Below are positions 1 through 8,106 of a stretch of 64,000 nucleotides of DNA, one piece after another (the stretch's first letter is position 1; the number at the start of each line of letters is the position of its first letter). The stretch is taken from contig RFVF01000007.1 in NCBI GenBank assembly GCA_009922615.1, positions 39,589 to 103,588 of the forward strand. The letters run 5' to 3'. The position numbers were made by a program, and so were the translations under genes. Source of the DNA: Pseudomonadota bacterium. Its GTDB lineage: Bacteria; Verrucomicrobiota; Verrucomicrobiia; Limisphaerales; SXTU01. The notes below the pieces were generated by a model that worked only from the letters and a program-made list of their open reading frames with translations, was not told the origin of the DNA and did not search any database.

Positions 1-36
1 TCACCGGCGGCGTGGCTCAGCTTTTGGTCGTTAGAC
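1..36 (+). repeat. attC-like right arm, cut by window edge
   Basis: The first 36 bases end in GTTAGAC at 30-36, which fits the integron core-site consensus GTTRRRY. The bases just before it (AGCTTTTGGTCG, 19-30) closely resemble the right arm of the attC-like site at 1016-1107. A 51-aa gene begins 32 bases later, as expected for a cassette. The left arm lies outside the window, so folding cannot be tested here. Inference from sequence pattern only. Confidence 0.35.
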
Positions 37-67
37 CACTCTGACGCACTTACCTAAACCCCACCCT

Positions 68-223
68 ATGAATCAAAAGACTAACACCTTCCTGCTTCTA
101 GTCTGCCTTGTTCTTCTGGTTGTCATTGCCGTCGGTGTCTGGACGCGCCCGTCACTAGACGACATTGACAAGCGAATCATGCACTGGGGCCAGCATTTCA
201 GCGCCCAGCATCCGACCAAGTAG
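68..223 (+). CDS. Small single-pass membrane protein, 51 aa
   Basis: An ATG at 68 opens a 51-codon frame ending in TAG at 221-223. The protein has a short polar N-terminus (MNQKTNT), one strongly hydrophobic segment at about residues 8-25, then a polar, His-rich tail, so it is probably a single-pass inner-membrane protein with the tail outside the bilayer. I do not recognise the family and no enzymatic motif is visible. No clear Shine-Dalgarno sequence precedes the ATG. It lies between two attC-like elements and is read in the same direction as the following small genes, like a gene-cassette ORF. It is short, so it could be a chance frame, but the well-formed membrane segment argues for a real gene. 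Confidence 0.5.
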   Translation: MNQKTNTFLLLVCLVLLVVIAVGVWTRPSLDDIDKRIMHWGQHFSAQHPTK

Positions 224-351
224 CGATGCCCTCGTTTCCACCGTCCGAGCCATACTCAGCCGGGAGGCTGCCCGGTTTGCGCCGCTCTCAGAGCTCGCAA
301 AGACACGAACCGCCTCACCCTGCGCTGCAGCGCACAGACTCCGCATCTCCC

Positions 352-1028
352 ATGAAAGCCAAATTGATAGGCCTCCTGTGCACCACGCTAGCGGGCTGCG
401 CATTTGCTGCCGAAAGCGCGCCGAATGTGCTGACCGACAAGTCGCCACCAGCAAAGACCCACCCGCCCCCGGCGGCATCGTGTGCATCGGCAGTTCGCAC
501 ATGCAGTTATGGAAGACCGTGGCGGCGGACCTCGCACCCCTGACGGTCCACAACTACGGCGTCGGGGGCAGCCGCATGTCCCAGGCAGCGGATTTGTTCA
601 TCGACCATCTGGCGATTGCGTTCAAACCACGAGCGGTGATTCTCTACGAGGGCAGCAACGACATCTCCGCCGGCGGCAAGCCCGAGGATGTAGAGGCGAA
701 CTTCAAGAAGCTCCATCGGAAGTTGCACGCGGCCCTGCCGGAGACCCGGCTTTATGTCCTCGGCCTCGTGCCAAGCCCCGGCAAGCGATTCGACAAGATT
801 GATGATGTGCGCAAGACGAACGAACTACTGCGCAAGGAGTGCGAGACTCAGACGTGGATGAAGTTCATCGACACCACCACTCCGCTGCTCGGTGCGGACG
901 GCCAGCCCAAGGCAGAGCTCTTCATCCCCGGCAACATCCACATGCTACCCGCCGGTTATGCCGTATGGAAATCGGTCATAGCTCCAGTGGTTGTTCCGGC
1001 CGAAAAGCCGTTTGAACCCAACAGATGA
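352..1028 (+). pseudogene. SGNH/GDSL hydrolase, frameshifted
   Basis: A signal peptide (MKAKLIGLLCTTLAGCAFAA) starts at ATG 352, but its frame does not continue into the enzyme. The SGNH body is in the next frame and becomes recognisable near position 471, so one base appears to be missing in the C-rich run at about 460-475. The body has a block I serine motif (CIGSSHMQLW), a block III-like segment (EGSNDI) and a block V segment ending 'HMLPAGYAVW'. In relatives block V usually reads D-x-x-H; here the aspartate position appears to be glycine (GNIH), so the catalytic dyad may be lost. Family members are usually secreted esterases or lipases acting on acylated carbohydrates. A longer in-frame start exists at 165, but its product has no signal peptide and a low-complexity N-terminus. 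A sequencing error could explain the shift but not the Asp loss. Confidence 0.65.
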
Positions 1029-1107
1029 AGCACCATCACCTGACCGAGTGCTGCTGCGCACGGCGGCGCGTCGCGTGTCCGCCATCGCGGAGCTTTTGTC
1101 GATAGGC
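1016..1107 (+). repeat. attC-like site (about 92 bp)
   Basis: The left end is ACCCAAC (1016-1022, fits RYYYAAC) and the right end GATAGGC (1101-1107, one mismatch to GTTRRRY). The terminal bases and an inner GAAGC/GCTTT pair are complementary, separated by mismatched spacers, which matches the R/L-box architecture of attC sites. The stop codon of the SGNH gene (1026-1028) lies inside the left arm, as is common for cassette genes. The right arm resembles bases 19-37 at the window edge. Pattern seen by eye; a covariance-model search would be decisive. Confidence 0.4.
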
Positions 1108-1127
1108 CGCTTACACAAATCAACAAT

Positions 1128-1352
1128 ATGCAGACTCCATTCCCTCGAATCCTGACTGTCGCCATAAATTTTCTGGGCGTCACCGGTGGCATCCTGATCG
1201 GCTACGCGAGTGGTCTTTTCCACATGCTGGATATTGGCCGCGAAATCACAAAGGAGGCCATCACGCCGGCAGTTTGCTCAGGTATCACTTGTCTGATTCT
1301 TGCGGTGGGTCTCCTTGTATTCGGGCTAGTCATATATCGGAAGAAAGAGTGA
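1128..1352 (+). CDS. Small two-pass membrane protein, 74 aa
   Basis: The 74-residue product has two hydrophobic segments (about residues 8-30 and 47-69) joined by a short polar loop (MLDIGREITKEA), and it ends in the basic tail YRKKE. The topology suggests a hairpin in the inner membrane with a cytoplasmic C-terminus. No family is recognised and no catalytic residues are evident. It begins 20 bases after the attC-like site at 1016-1107 and is followed 31 bases after its stop by another attC-like element, so it sits like a single-gene cassette. GC content looks lower than that of the genes after 2748. No good ribosome-binding site was seen. Confidence 0.55.
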   Translation: MQTPFPRILTVAINFLGVTGGILIGYASGLFHMLDIGREITKEAITPAVCSGITCLILAVGLLVFGLVIYRKKE

Positions 1353-1383
1353 GGGGAGGCAATCGAGAGATGAACTCAAAGCC

Positions 1384-1452
1384 ACTTAACCCTGCGTTGC
1401 ATCGACCGGCGGCGGGCCTGGTATCTGCCGTCGTCATTGGGCAACATTTAAC
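1384..1452 (+). repeat. attC-like imperfect hairpin
   Basis: The left end ACTTAAC (1384-1390) fits RYYYAAC and is followed by CCTGCGTTGCATCGACCGGC. The right half holds GCCGTCGTCATTGGGCAAC and then TTTAACG. TTAA/TTAA, GTTGC/GCAAC, CGAC/GTCG and GGC/GCC pair in order, with a bulged base in the innermost stem, as in attC folds. The right core is degenerate (no GTT). The motif ACCCTGCGTTGCATCG (1389-1404) recurs with two changes at 317-332. Inference. Confidence 0.35.
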
Positions 1453-1460
1453 GAGACACC

Positions 1461-2540
1461 ATGCGTAAGATACCCATTCTGTTGACGCTTTGCGGCTGGC
1501 TCATGGCCGGTGGAGCCGTTTCAACTGCCGCTGGTGAGAAAATGACCGCACCTGTGGGTGGCGCCAAATCAGGGGTATTCAATGTGCTTAGCTACGGGGC
1601 TGTGGCGGACGACAAGACAGACAACACCGAAGCGTTTTCGACATGCTTGCAGGCAATGATCGGGGCGGGCGGCGGGCGGATGATGCTGCCCAATGGCGTC
1701 TATCGCGGACGCATCATCATCCCCGGGACCAAGAATTGGATCACGATTGAAATCGCAGGCGAAAGCGAACCGACACCCGCATTTGGAACGATCGGATCAT
1801 TCCCGTTGCAGAGTAACGGCACGATCCTCAAGTGCCTCTCAGAGTCAGGCCAGTCCGTCGTCTCAGCGGCAAACACACCTGAGAGCCTATACGGGGGATT
1901 CTCAGGGATTAACGTAGTCATCCGGAATCTGGAGGTCCGCACCTATGACAATCCACGCATCGGCGGCATCGATCTGAAACACGCGGCGCAATGCAAGCTG
2001 GAGAACGTGTTTGTGAACACTGGCCTATACAACGTGCAGGCTTCCCAACCAACTTACGGGACCTGCGGCGTGATTACGCCTGCCTGTAATAATGCTGCGC
2101 TCACAGTCCTTCGCAATGTGGTTGTGACCGGGTATCACACCGGCATTCAGGTCAATGAACACACGGATGGGGACAACATCGTAGTGGCCTCCAATGTCAA
2201 CGGCCTGGAATTCCTCCAAGCCCATCACGCCTCCCGCTTCGCCCGGGTCGGCACCTACCGCAACACCCATCATATCACCGTTTCCGGCAGGCACGGGTTT
2301 TCAATCGAACAGATGAACACGGAGCAACCCGGCAAGGGGCAGACACACGCGGGAAATGCCTGGCAGACACTCGTCAGCGACATCAACGATCCCAGGAATC
2401 TAGGTATAGCCGACATCAACTACTGGGTGGTCGTTGGTAATCTAGGTGCAGTGGACCAATTTACCAAGAACGGCGGCGCCTCCATCCGGGCACGGAGGAT
2501 TGGTTCCGTGCCAACCGCAGCCAAGAACGCACTGCCATAG
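1461..2540 (+). CDS. Secreted right-handed beta-helix (pectate-lyase-like) protein
   Basis: The 359-aa protein starts with a signal peptide (MRKIPILLTLCGWLMAG, cut near residue 24) followed by the Pectate_lyase_3-type N-terminal signature 'FNVLSYGAVADDKTDNTEAF' and 'GRMMLPNGVYRGRIII'. This fold binds or cleaves polysaccharides, and related domains occur in pectate lyases, epimerases and phage tailspikes. The rest has short hydrophobic repeats interspersed with Asn and Gly, as expected of beta-helix coils. Catalytic residues cannot be assigned without alignment, so the substrate is unknown. It stands alone on the plus strand with attC-like hairpins on either side, and its base composition is less GC-rich than the downstream operon, suggesting recent acquisition. 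Confidence 0.7.
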   Translation: MRKIPILLTLCGWLMAGGAVSTAAGEKMTAPVGGAKSGVFNVLSYGAVADDKTDNTEAFSTCLQAMIGAGGGRMMLPNGVYRGRIIIPGTKNWITIEIAGESEPTPAFGTIGSFPLQSNGTILKCLSESGQSVVSAANTPESLYGGFSGINVVIRNLEVRTYDNPRIGGIDLKHAAQCKLENVFVNTGLYNVQASQPTYGTCGVITPACNNAALTVLRNVVVTGYHTGIQVNEHTDGDNIVVASNVNGLEFLQAHHASRFARVGTYRNTHHITVSGRHGFSIEQMNTEQPGKGQTHAGNAWQTLVSDINDPRNLGIADINYWVVVGNLGAVDQFTKNGGASIRARRIGSVPTAAKNALP

Positions 2541-2557
2541 TGAAGTAATAGCGCATT

Positions 2558-2650
2558 GTCCAACCACATCGCGGCAGCAAACTCGGCCATTGTGTCACCT
2601 ATTGAATCGAGGCGGTCTGTGGGCCAAGTCCTAAGCTTGAGTCGTTAGCG
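2558..2650 (+). repeat. attC-like site (about 93 bp)
   Basis: It starts with GTCCAAC (2558-2564, fits RYYYAAC) 17 bases after the stop of the beta-helix gene and ends with GTTAGCG (2644-2650), which contains the GTT cleavage triplet but not the full GTTRRRY. An inner stem ACTCGGCC/GGCCAAGT can form. After this site composition shifts to high GC, so this may be the right boundary of the cassette-like region. Moderate to low confidence. Confidence 0.35.
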
Positions 2651-2747
2651 TATCTTTCGCCTGCCAGTCTCCCGCTGCCGTGGTCCGTCCGAGGTTTTTG
2701 TTCCCGGCTGACGCGGCTTCTGCCTAGATTGATCCAACATCTCCATC

Positions 2748-5045
2748 ATGAAGTGTTCTGGCTTTCTCTTCACGCAGTGGTTCGCCGCGCTTTGCCTCAT
2801 TCCGCTGACGGCCATGCACGCCTTCGCCGAGCCCGTCCTCGTGCGCAGCATCTCCGTCCTGCCGGACAAGGCGCCGGACTGTTCCTCGCTCAAGGCCATC
2901 GCCGCCAGCGTCACGCGCGGCTGCCAGTCCAACGACGAGAAGGCCATCGCGATCTACAACTTCATGCGGCTCTCGCACTACCACCGCGCCTATCCCAGCG
3001 AACCGGGCGGCGTGCCGGTCTTGAAGGAGATCAACACCTACGGCTGGAGCCTCTGTGGCGGCCTCCATGCCGAGCAGTCCGCCCTCTGGCGTGAGCTGGG
3101 CTGGAACTGGCGCTTCGTCGGCTGGCCCGGGCACACGACGGTCGAGGCCCACTATGACGGCCGCTGGCATTACCTCGATGTCTTCCTGAAGTTCTACGCG
3201 TGGATGCCCGATCCCAGCCGCCCCGGCGCCCGCACCATCGCCGGCCAGGACGACCTCGCCGCGAACCCGCGCGAACTCGTGCTCGACGCCTTCACGCTCG
3301 ACCCCGCGCGCAAGGTCGTTTACGCGCGCGGCAATGAGTTCGATCTGCGCGGTGACAAAGCGAACTGGCAAGCCCCCGCCTTCCTCACCTGCGGCGACGC
3401 CTTGGCCGACGTAGTCGCGGGCGTGAAGGCCCGCAGCCGCGCCGGCTCGCCCGAGGGCTGGGCCGGCATGAACCACGCCACCGGCAACTACTCCGCCGAC
3501 GTAAATCTCGCGCCGGGCTTCGCGCTCACCAGCTCGTGGGACAAGCGCGCCGACGCGTGGTATTGGCCCGGCTCCAAGACGCCGCCGTGCCACACCTGCG
3601 GCGACAAGGAGATCCGCAACTCACCCGAGAAAGGCCCCCTCGCCGAGCCGTATCTGACGAAGGACTGGACTTGCGAAAGCTACGCCAGCGGCGAACTCAC
3701 CTTCCGTCCCGACTTCACGAGTGATGCCTGCCTCCGCTCCTTCGCCAGCGTCGAGAACGCCAAAGTGGTCGGTGGCGCACTCGTCGCCACCGACCCCGCC
3801 CAGCCCGCGCGCGTCACGATTCTCCTGCAATCCCCCTACGTCCTCACGCAAGCCGGCGGCACGGCTGAAGGCGTCGAGCGATGCGACGTGAGCACCGACG
3901 CCGGCAAGACCTGGAAGCCCGCGAGCTTCACCGACTTCGGCAAAGCGGTGAGCGGACAAGTCACCGCGCACGTTCGCCTCAGCTTCCGCACGCTCAAGCA
4001 ACTGCGCCTCACCGCCATCGTGCAAAACAACCCCTTCGCCCTGCCGTTCCTCTCGCCCGGCAAAAATCAAATCGCCGTCACCGTCGCCGACCCCACAGCC
4101 CTAGGCGAGAACCGCCTCGCCGTCACCTACGCCTACTGCCCCGGCGCGCGCAGCAAAACCTACGAGCAGCTCTTCCTCGAAGGCAAAGAGATTGCCCGCG
4201 CCCACGACGCGCGTTGGGACACCACGCCGACGGTGGTGCAAAAAACCTTCACCGCGCGCGACCTGCCCGCGAAGTTCGACCTCGACGTGCCCACGCCGAA
4301 AGGCCAGCAGCCGGTCTATCCGCGCATGGTCTTCGTGCGCCGCGAAATCCTCGCGCCGGGCCAGTCCCCGCTGCCGCTCCCCGCCGACGCCCATCCCCCG
4401 CGCGCCAACGCGGGCGACGAATTGAAGTCGCTCCCGAACCCCTTCCTGGTCGGCACGCAACTGCCCCCGCCGCGCGTCGTGCGCCCGCTCAAGACCACCA
4501 ACATCCCGCTCGGCCCCACGCACCTCGTGGCCAAGTCCGGCGAGGCCGTCGCCGGGAACCTCCTCCGCTGGCCCAAGACGCCGCAGGAAAAAGTAGAATC
4601 GGTCGCACTCTTCCTCAGCGGCGAGCTGCGCGGCCTCCCTCCGTTGAAGGAACTGGCCGCGGCGCGCATCGTCTTCCCCGCCGTCCGCACCCACGATAAG
4701 GCCCCGACCAAGCTCGGCGTGACCGCGCTGCGCACGCCCTTCGCTCCCCGGACGACCTTCGACTTCGGTCAACTCGGCGACGTGGTGAGCACTATCATTC
4801 TGCCGGCCCAACCCGCCGACGCGCCGTCGTGGAACCCCGCGCGCGAGTTCAAGCTCGACGTGACCCGCCACGTGCGTGCCCTGATTAACGGCGATGCGAA
4901 GTTCCGCGGCTACGCGTTGCGCATCGTGCCTGACCGCAGCGTGGACGACGGTTGGACTGTCCGCGTGCAGCTCCCCGAGCAGCCGCAGGTTTACCTCGAA
5001 GTGGACACCTACGCCGACACTCCCGCGACTGCGAAGGCCAAGTGA
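2748..5045 (+). CDS. Secreted transglutaminase-like protein
   Basis: The 765-aa product has a signal peptide ending near 'AMHAFAEP' (residue 28). A transglutaminase-like core follows: cysteine in 'WSLCGGLHAEQSALW' (Cys about residue 103), histidine in 'GWPGHTTVEAH' and aspartate in 'GRWHYLDVFLKFY', the expected Cys-His-Asp order. The remaining ~550 residues are beta-rich and include a CHTCG motif and repeated sandwich-like stretches, possibly carbohydrate-binding or Fn3-like. In bacteria, such secreted proteins often act as peptidases or cross-linking enzymes on cell-surface or glycoprotein material; the actual substrate is unknown. It is the first gene of a plus-strand run and is followed 28 bases later by an acetylesterase. 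The start at 2748 gives a complete signal peptide. Confidence 0.72.
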   Translation: MKCSGFLFTQWFAALCLIPLTAMHAFAEPVLVRSISVLPDKAPDCSSLKAIAASVTRGCQSNDEKAIAIYNFMRLSHYHRAYPSEPGGVPVLKEINTYGWSLCGGLHAEQSALWRELGWNWRFVGWPGHTTVEAHYDGRWHYLDVFLKFYAWMPDPSRPGARTIAGQDDLAANPRELVLDAFTLDPARKVVYARGNEFDLRGDKANWQAPAFLTCGDALADVVAGVKARSRAGSPEGWAGMNHATGNYSADVNLAPGFALTSSWDKRADAWYWPGSKTPPCHTCGDKEIRNSPEKGPLAEPYLTKDWTCESYASGELTFRPDFTSDACLRSFASVENAKVVGGALVATDPAQPARVTILLQSPYVLTQAGGTAEGVERCDVSTDAGKTWKPASFTDFGKAVSGQVTAHVRLSFRTLKQLRLTAIVQNNPFALPFLSPGKNQIAVTVADPTALGENRLAVTYAYCPGARSKTYEQLFLEGKEIARAHDARWDTTPTVVQKTFTARDLPAKFDLDVPTPKGQQPVYPRMVFVRREILAPGQSPLPLPADAHPPRANAGDELKSLPNPFLVGTQLPPPRVVRPLKTTNIPLGPTHLVAKSGEAVAGNLLRWPKTPQEKVESVALFLSGELRGLPPLKELAAARIVFPAVRTHDKAPTKLGVTALRTPFAPRTTFDFGQLGDVVSTIILPAQPADAPSWNPAREFKLDVTRHVRALINGDAKFRGYALRIVPDRSVDDGWTVRVQLPEQPQVYLEVDTYADTPATAKAK

Positions 5046-5073
5046 GTTGACCGGCAAACTTCTGAGCGCTCGT

Positions 5074-7101
5074 ATGCGTAACAAACTTCTCCTACTGCTC
5101 GCCGCCTTGCTCGCACTTGCGAATGCGGAACCCCTCTGTGCCCAGCCCGCCGGGCCGCAGCCGTGGTGGCCGGTGCAGCCGCGGCCGTTGCCGTTCCTGC
5201 ATTCGCTCTTCACCAGCGAGATGGTGTTGCAGCGGGACGTGGCCGCGCCGATTTGGGGCTGGGCCAAGCCGGGCGAGAAAATCTCCGTGTCGGTGGACGG
5301 CCAGCCGGCGGCGCAGGCTGTCGCGGGTGCGGACGGACGATGGTCGGCGAAGGTGGGACCGTTCAAGGCGGGCGGGCCGCACACAGTCGTGGTCGAGGGC
5401 GGCGGGCGCAAGGAGACGCTGACCAACGTGCTCTTCGGCGATGTGTGGCTCTGCACCGGGCAGTCGAACATGAACTGGCCGGTGCGCCTGGCGCAGAACG
5501 CGGAGGAGGAAGTGAAGGCGGCGACGAACGCAAACATCCGCTCGTTCACCGTGAACTTTTATTCCGCGCTCAAGCCGGAGCTGCTGCCGCCTGCCGCGCG
5601 CTGGGAGCGCTGCGAGCCGGAGTTTTCCAAGAACTTCACGGCGGTCGGTTACTTCTTCGCGCGGGAGATTCAGGCCAAGACGGGCGTGCCCATCGGCCTC
5701 ATCCACAGCTCGGCCGGCGCGACGGCGGCGGAGGCGTGGGTGAGCGCAGAGGCGTTGCGTCGCGAGATGCCGTATGACTTTCCCCAGCGCTTCACCGAGC
5801 TGGATCAGACGAATGCGTTCTTCGGTGCGGACTTCGAGTTCTTCCGCGCGCTGGAGCAGTGGACCGCGCAGGTGGACCCGGTGAGCGCGGTGAAGAAGTT
5901 TCCCTCGAACCCGAACCTCGACACGAGCGACTGGATGGACATCCAGGTGCCCATGGCGTGGGAGAAAACGGGGATTCCCGAGTTGCAGGACTTCGACGGA
6001 CTGGTGTGGTTTCGGACCACGTTCGACGTGCCGGAGAAGTGGGCGGGTCAGGACTTGATGCTGAGTCTCTCGGTGGTGCGGGACGCGGATGTAATATGGT
6101 GGAACGGCGCGGTGCTGGGGTCGAAGCAGACATCGGGCATCCGCAACTACATAGTGGAAGCATCGCGCGTGAAACCGGGGAAGAACCTGTTAGTGGCGGC
6201 GATTGTGAACACGAATGGGCCGGGGGGATTTGACTCGCAGCCGAGCAACATGGTGCTGCGCCCCGCGACCAATCCCGGCACGAACCAGGTGCGCATCGCG
6301 GGCACTTGGAAGGCACGGCGTGGTCCGGCGATGGCGGACTTGAAAGTGCCGTTTCCGATTCCGCGGGTCGGACATTACAAGACCATCAGCTCGCTCTATA
6401 ACGGAATGATTGCGCCGCTGACGCCGTTCGCGGTGAAGGGCGCGCTCTGGTATCAAGGCGAAGCGAACGGGCCGTTCTGGCTCCAGTATCGGCGCCTGCT
6501 GCCGACGCTGATCGCAGACTGGCGGAAGCGGTTTGAGGTCGGCGACTTTCCGTTCCTCATCGTGTCGCTGGCGAATCTCGGGACGGCCCAGACGAAGCCC
6601 GTGGAGCCGGGCTGGGCGGAAATTCGCGAGTCGCAGTGGCGCACCACGCGCACGGTGCCGAACACCGGGCTGGCGATGACGGTGGATATCGGCGACCCGA
6701 AGGACATCCACCCGCGCAACAAACAGGAAGTCGGCCGGCGGCTTTCGCTCGTCGCGCGGAAGATGGTTTACGGCGAGACGAACCTGGTGGCGTCCGGGCC
6801 GGAGTTCACCGAGATGCAAGTCGAGCTGCCCAAGGGCGACAAGATTCGGCTCTACTTCAAGAACGTGGGCGGCGGCCTGCGCATCAAGCCCGGTGACGAT
6901 AAACTCAAGGGCTTCATCGTGGCCGGCGCGGACAAGGAATGGGTCTGGGCCGACGCCGTCATCGAAGGCAACACCATCGTCGTCTCCTCGCCCGACGTGC
7001 CGCTGCCCAAGTATGTGCGCTACGGCTGGGCGTGGAACCCGGTGGTGAACTTGTTCAACGCGGAGGGTTTGCCGGCGATAACTTTCCGAACTGACGAATG
7101 A
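5074..7101 (+). CDS. Sialate O-acetylesterase family protein (SASA/SGNH)
   Basis: The ATG at 5074 is chosen because it opens directly onto a signal peptide (MRNKLLLLLAALLALANA); upstream codons overlap the previous gene. The mature 675-aa protein has the SASA serine motif 'CTGQSNMNW', a 'YQGEAN' block and a C-terminal 'DIHPRNKQEVGRRL' block with the catalytic Asp/His. Between the first and later blocks lies a jelly-roll insertion ('WFRTTFDVPEKWAGQDL'), typical of long sialate O-acetylesterases. The expected activity is removal of O-acetyl groups from sialic acids or other acetylated sugars outside the cytoplasm. The stop overlaps the start of the next gene by ATGA, implying translational coupling. 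Confidence 0.85.
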   Translation: MRNKLLLLLAALLALANAEPLCAQPAGPQPWWPVQPRPLPFLHSLFTSEMVLQRDVAAPIWGWAKPGEKISVSVDGQPAAQAVAGADGRWSAKVGPFKAGGPHTVVVEGGGRKETLTNVLFGDVWLCTGQSNMNWPVRLAQNAEEEVKAATNANIRSFTVNFYSALKPELLPPAARWERCEPEFSKNFTAVGYFFAREIQAKTGVPIGLIHSSAGATAAEAWVSAEALRREMPYDFPQRFTELDQTNAFFGADFEFFRALEQWTAQVDPVSAVKKFPSNPNLDTSDWMDIQVPMAWEKTGIPELQDFDGLVWFRTTFDVPEKWAGQDLMLSLSVVRDADVIWWNGAVLGSKQTSGIRNYIVEASRVKPGKNLLVAAIVNTNGPGGFDSQPSNMVLRPATNPGTNQVRIAGTWKARRGPAMADLKVPFPIPRVGHYKTISSLYNGMIAPLTPFAVKGALWYQGEANGPFWLQYRRLLPTLIADWRKRFEVGDFPFLIVSLANLGTAQTKPVEPGWAEIRESQWRTTRTVPNTGLAMTVDIGDPKDIHPRNKQEVGRRLSLVARKMVYGETNLVASGPEFTEMQVELPKGDKIRLYFKNVGGGLRIKPGDDKLKGFIVAGADKEWVWADAVIEGNTIVVSSPDVPLPKYVRYGWAWNPVVNLFNAEGLPAITFRTDE

Positions 7102-8096
7102 AAACTTTCGCCTGTCTCCCCGTTCTACTCGTCGCATTGAATGCTGCGCATCCAGCGGAACTGCCGCCACTCGTCCGCCTCGGCAATCCCGTCGGCGGGC
7201 ACATCCATCCCGCCGCGTGCGTCAGCGCGAAGGGCACCCTCGTCGTCACCTACGGCCACGTGAACCATCGCGACTTGCGCCTCACGCGCTCGACCGACGG
7301 CGGCGCGACTTGGAGCGAGCCGAAGCCGTTCGCGCCGACCGTCGGCAAGACCTACTACCCCGGCTCGCTCACGACGTTGCGCGATGGCCGGCTCCTGCAC
7401 GCGTGGAACCGCTGGAGCGAGCCGACCAACGAGAAGGAGCCGCGCTCCGTCCTCTACTCGTTGTCCAGCGACGACGGGCTGACGTGGAGTGAACCGAAGC
7501 CGTTTCCACGCGACGAGAAAGTCGTGAGCAACATCCGGCATCCCATCGTGGAACTCGCCGCGAACCAGTGGCTCCTGCCGCTGGGCGACCAGACGCAGGT
7601 GTTCGACCCCACGACCGGCACGAGCCAGCCCTTCGGCGATGGCCGCGCGCACGGGCTGGTGCCCATCGTCCGCACGCCGAAAGGCACGTTTGTCAGCGGT
7701 GCCGGCCTGCGCTCCCCGGACGCGGGCAAAACTTGGCAGACGATCGCGAACTTCCCGAACCTGAAGGAGCAAGGCTGGCGGCACGAGATGATCTGCCTCG
7801 CGAACGGCTGGCTGCTCGCGTCGGAAATCCTCGGGCCGGGCGTGGGCGGCGAGCGCATCCGCTACGTGCTCTCACGCGATGACGGCGTCACATGGGGCGA
7901 GGTCTTCGAGTATTACAATCCCGGCCGCGCCATCGGCGGCCGCGCCTGCCCACGCACCGTCGAGCTGGGCGGTGGGAACATTGGCGTCGTGTTCTACGAC
8001 GTGGAGCCGAAACAAACCGGCGGGCCGGGCTTGTTCTTTCAGAAGCTGGCGGTGGACAAACTGGGGCGCGAGGCGAAGGCTCGCGGCACAAACTAA
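7098..8096 (+). CDS. Secreted BNR/sialidase-like protein
   Basis: The 332-aa product has a cleavable signal peptide (MKTFACLPVLLVALNAAHPA) and repeated Asp-box-like motifs: 'STDGGATWSEPKPF', 'SSDDGLTWSEPKPF', 'SPDAGKTWQTI' and 'SRDDGVTWGEVFEY'. Such S-x-D-x-G-x-T-W repeats mark six-bladed beta-propellers of sialidases and related exo-glycosidases or binding proteins. Residues fitting the sialidase arginine triad cannot be confirmed by eye, so true sialidase activity is uncertain. It overlaps the upstream acetylesterase by 4 bases and is followed after 10 bases by a second acetylesterase, so the three probably act on the same acetylated glycan. Confidence 0.8.
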   Translation: MKTFACLPVLLVALNAAHPAELPPLVRLGNPVGGHIHPAACVSAKGTLVVTYGHVNHRDLRLTRSTDGGATWSEPKPFAPTVGKTYYPGSLTTLRDGRLLHAWNRWSEPTNEKEPRSVLYSLSSDDGLTWSEPKPFPRDEKVVSNIRHPIVELAANQWLLPLGDQTQVFDPTTGTSQPFGDGRAHGLVPIVRTPKGTFVSGAGLRSPDAGKTWQTIANFPNLKEQGWRHEMICLANGWLLASEILGPGVGGERIRYVLSRDDGVTWGEVFEYYNPGRAIGGRACPRTVELGGGNIGVVFYDVEPKQTGGPGLFFQKLAVDKLGREAKARGTN

Positions 8097-8106
8097 ACTC
8101 GCGATT

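Noticed and set aside
4101..5549. Long minus-strand open frame opposite the transglutaminase and esterase genes
   Set aside because: It is antisense to two well-supported genes, spans their boundary and has low-complexity, Arg/Gly/Ala-rich translation expected of the opposite strand of GC-rich codons.
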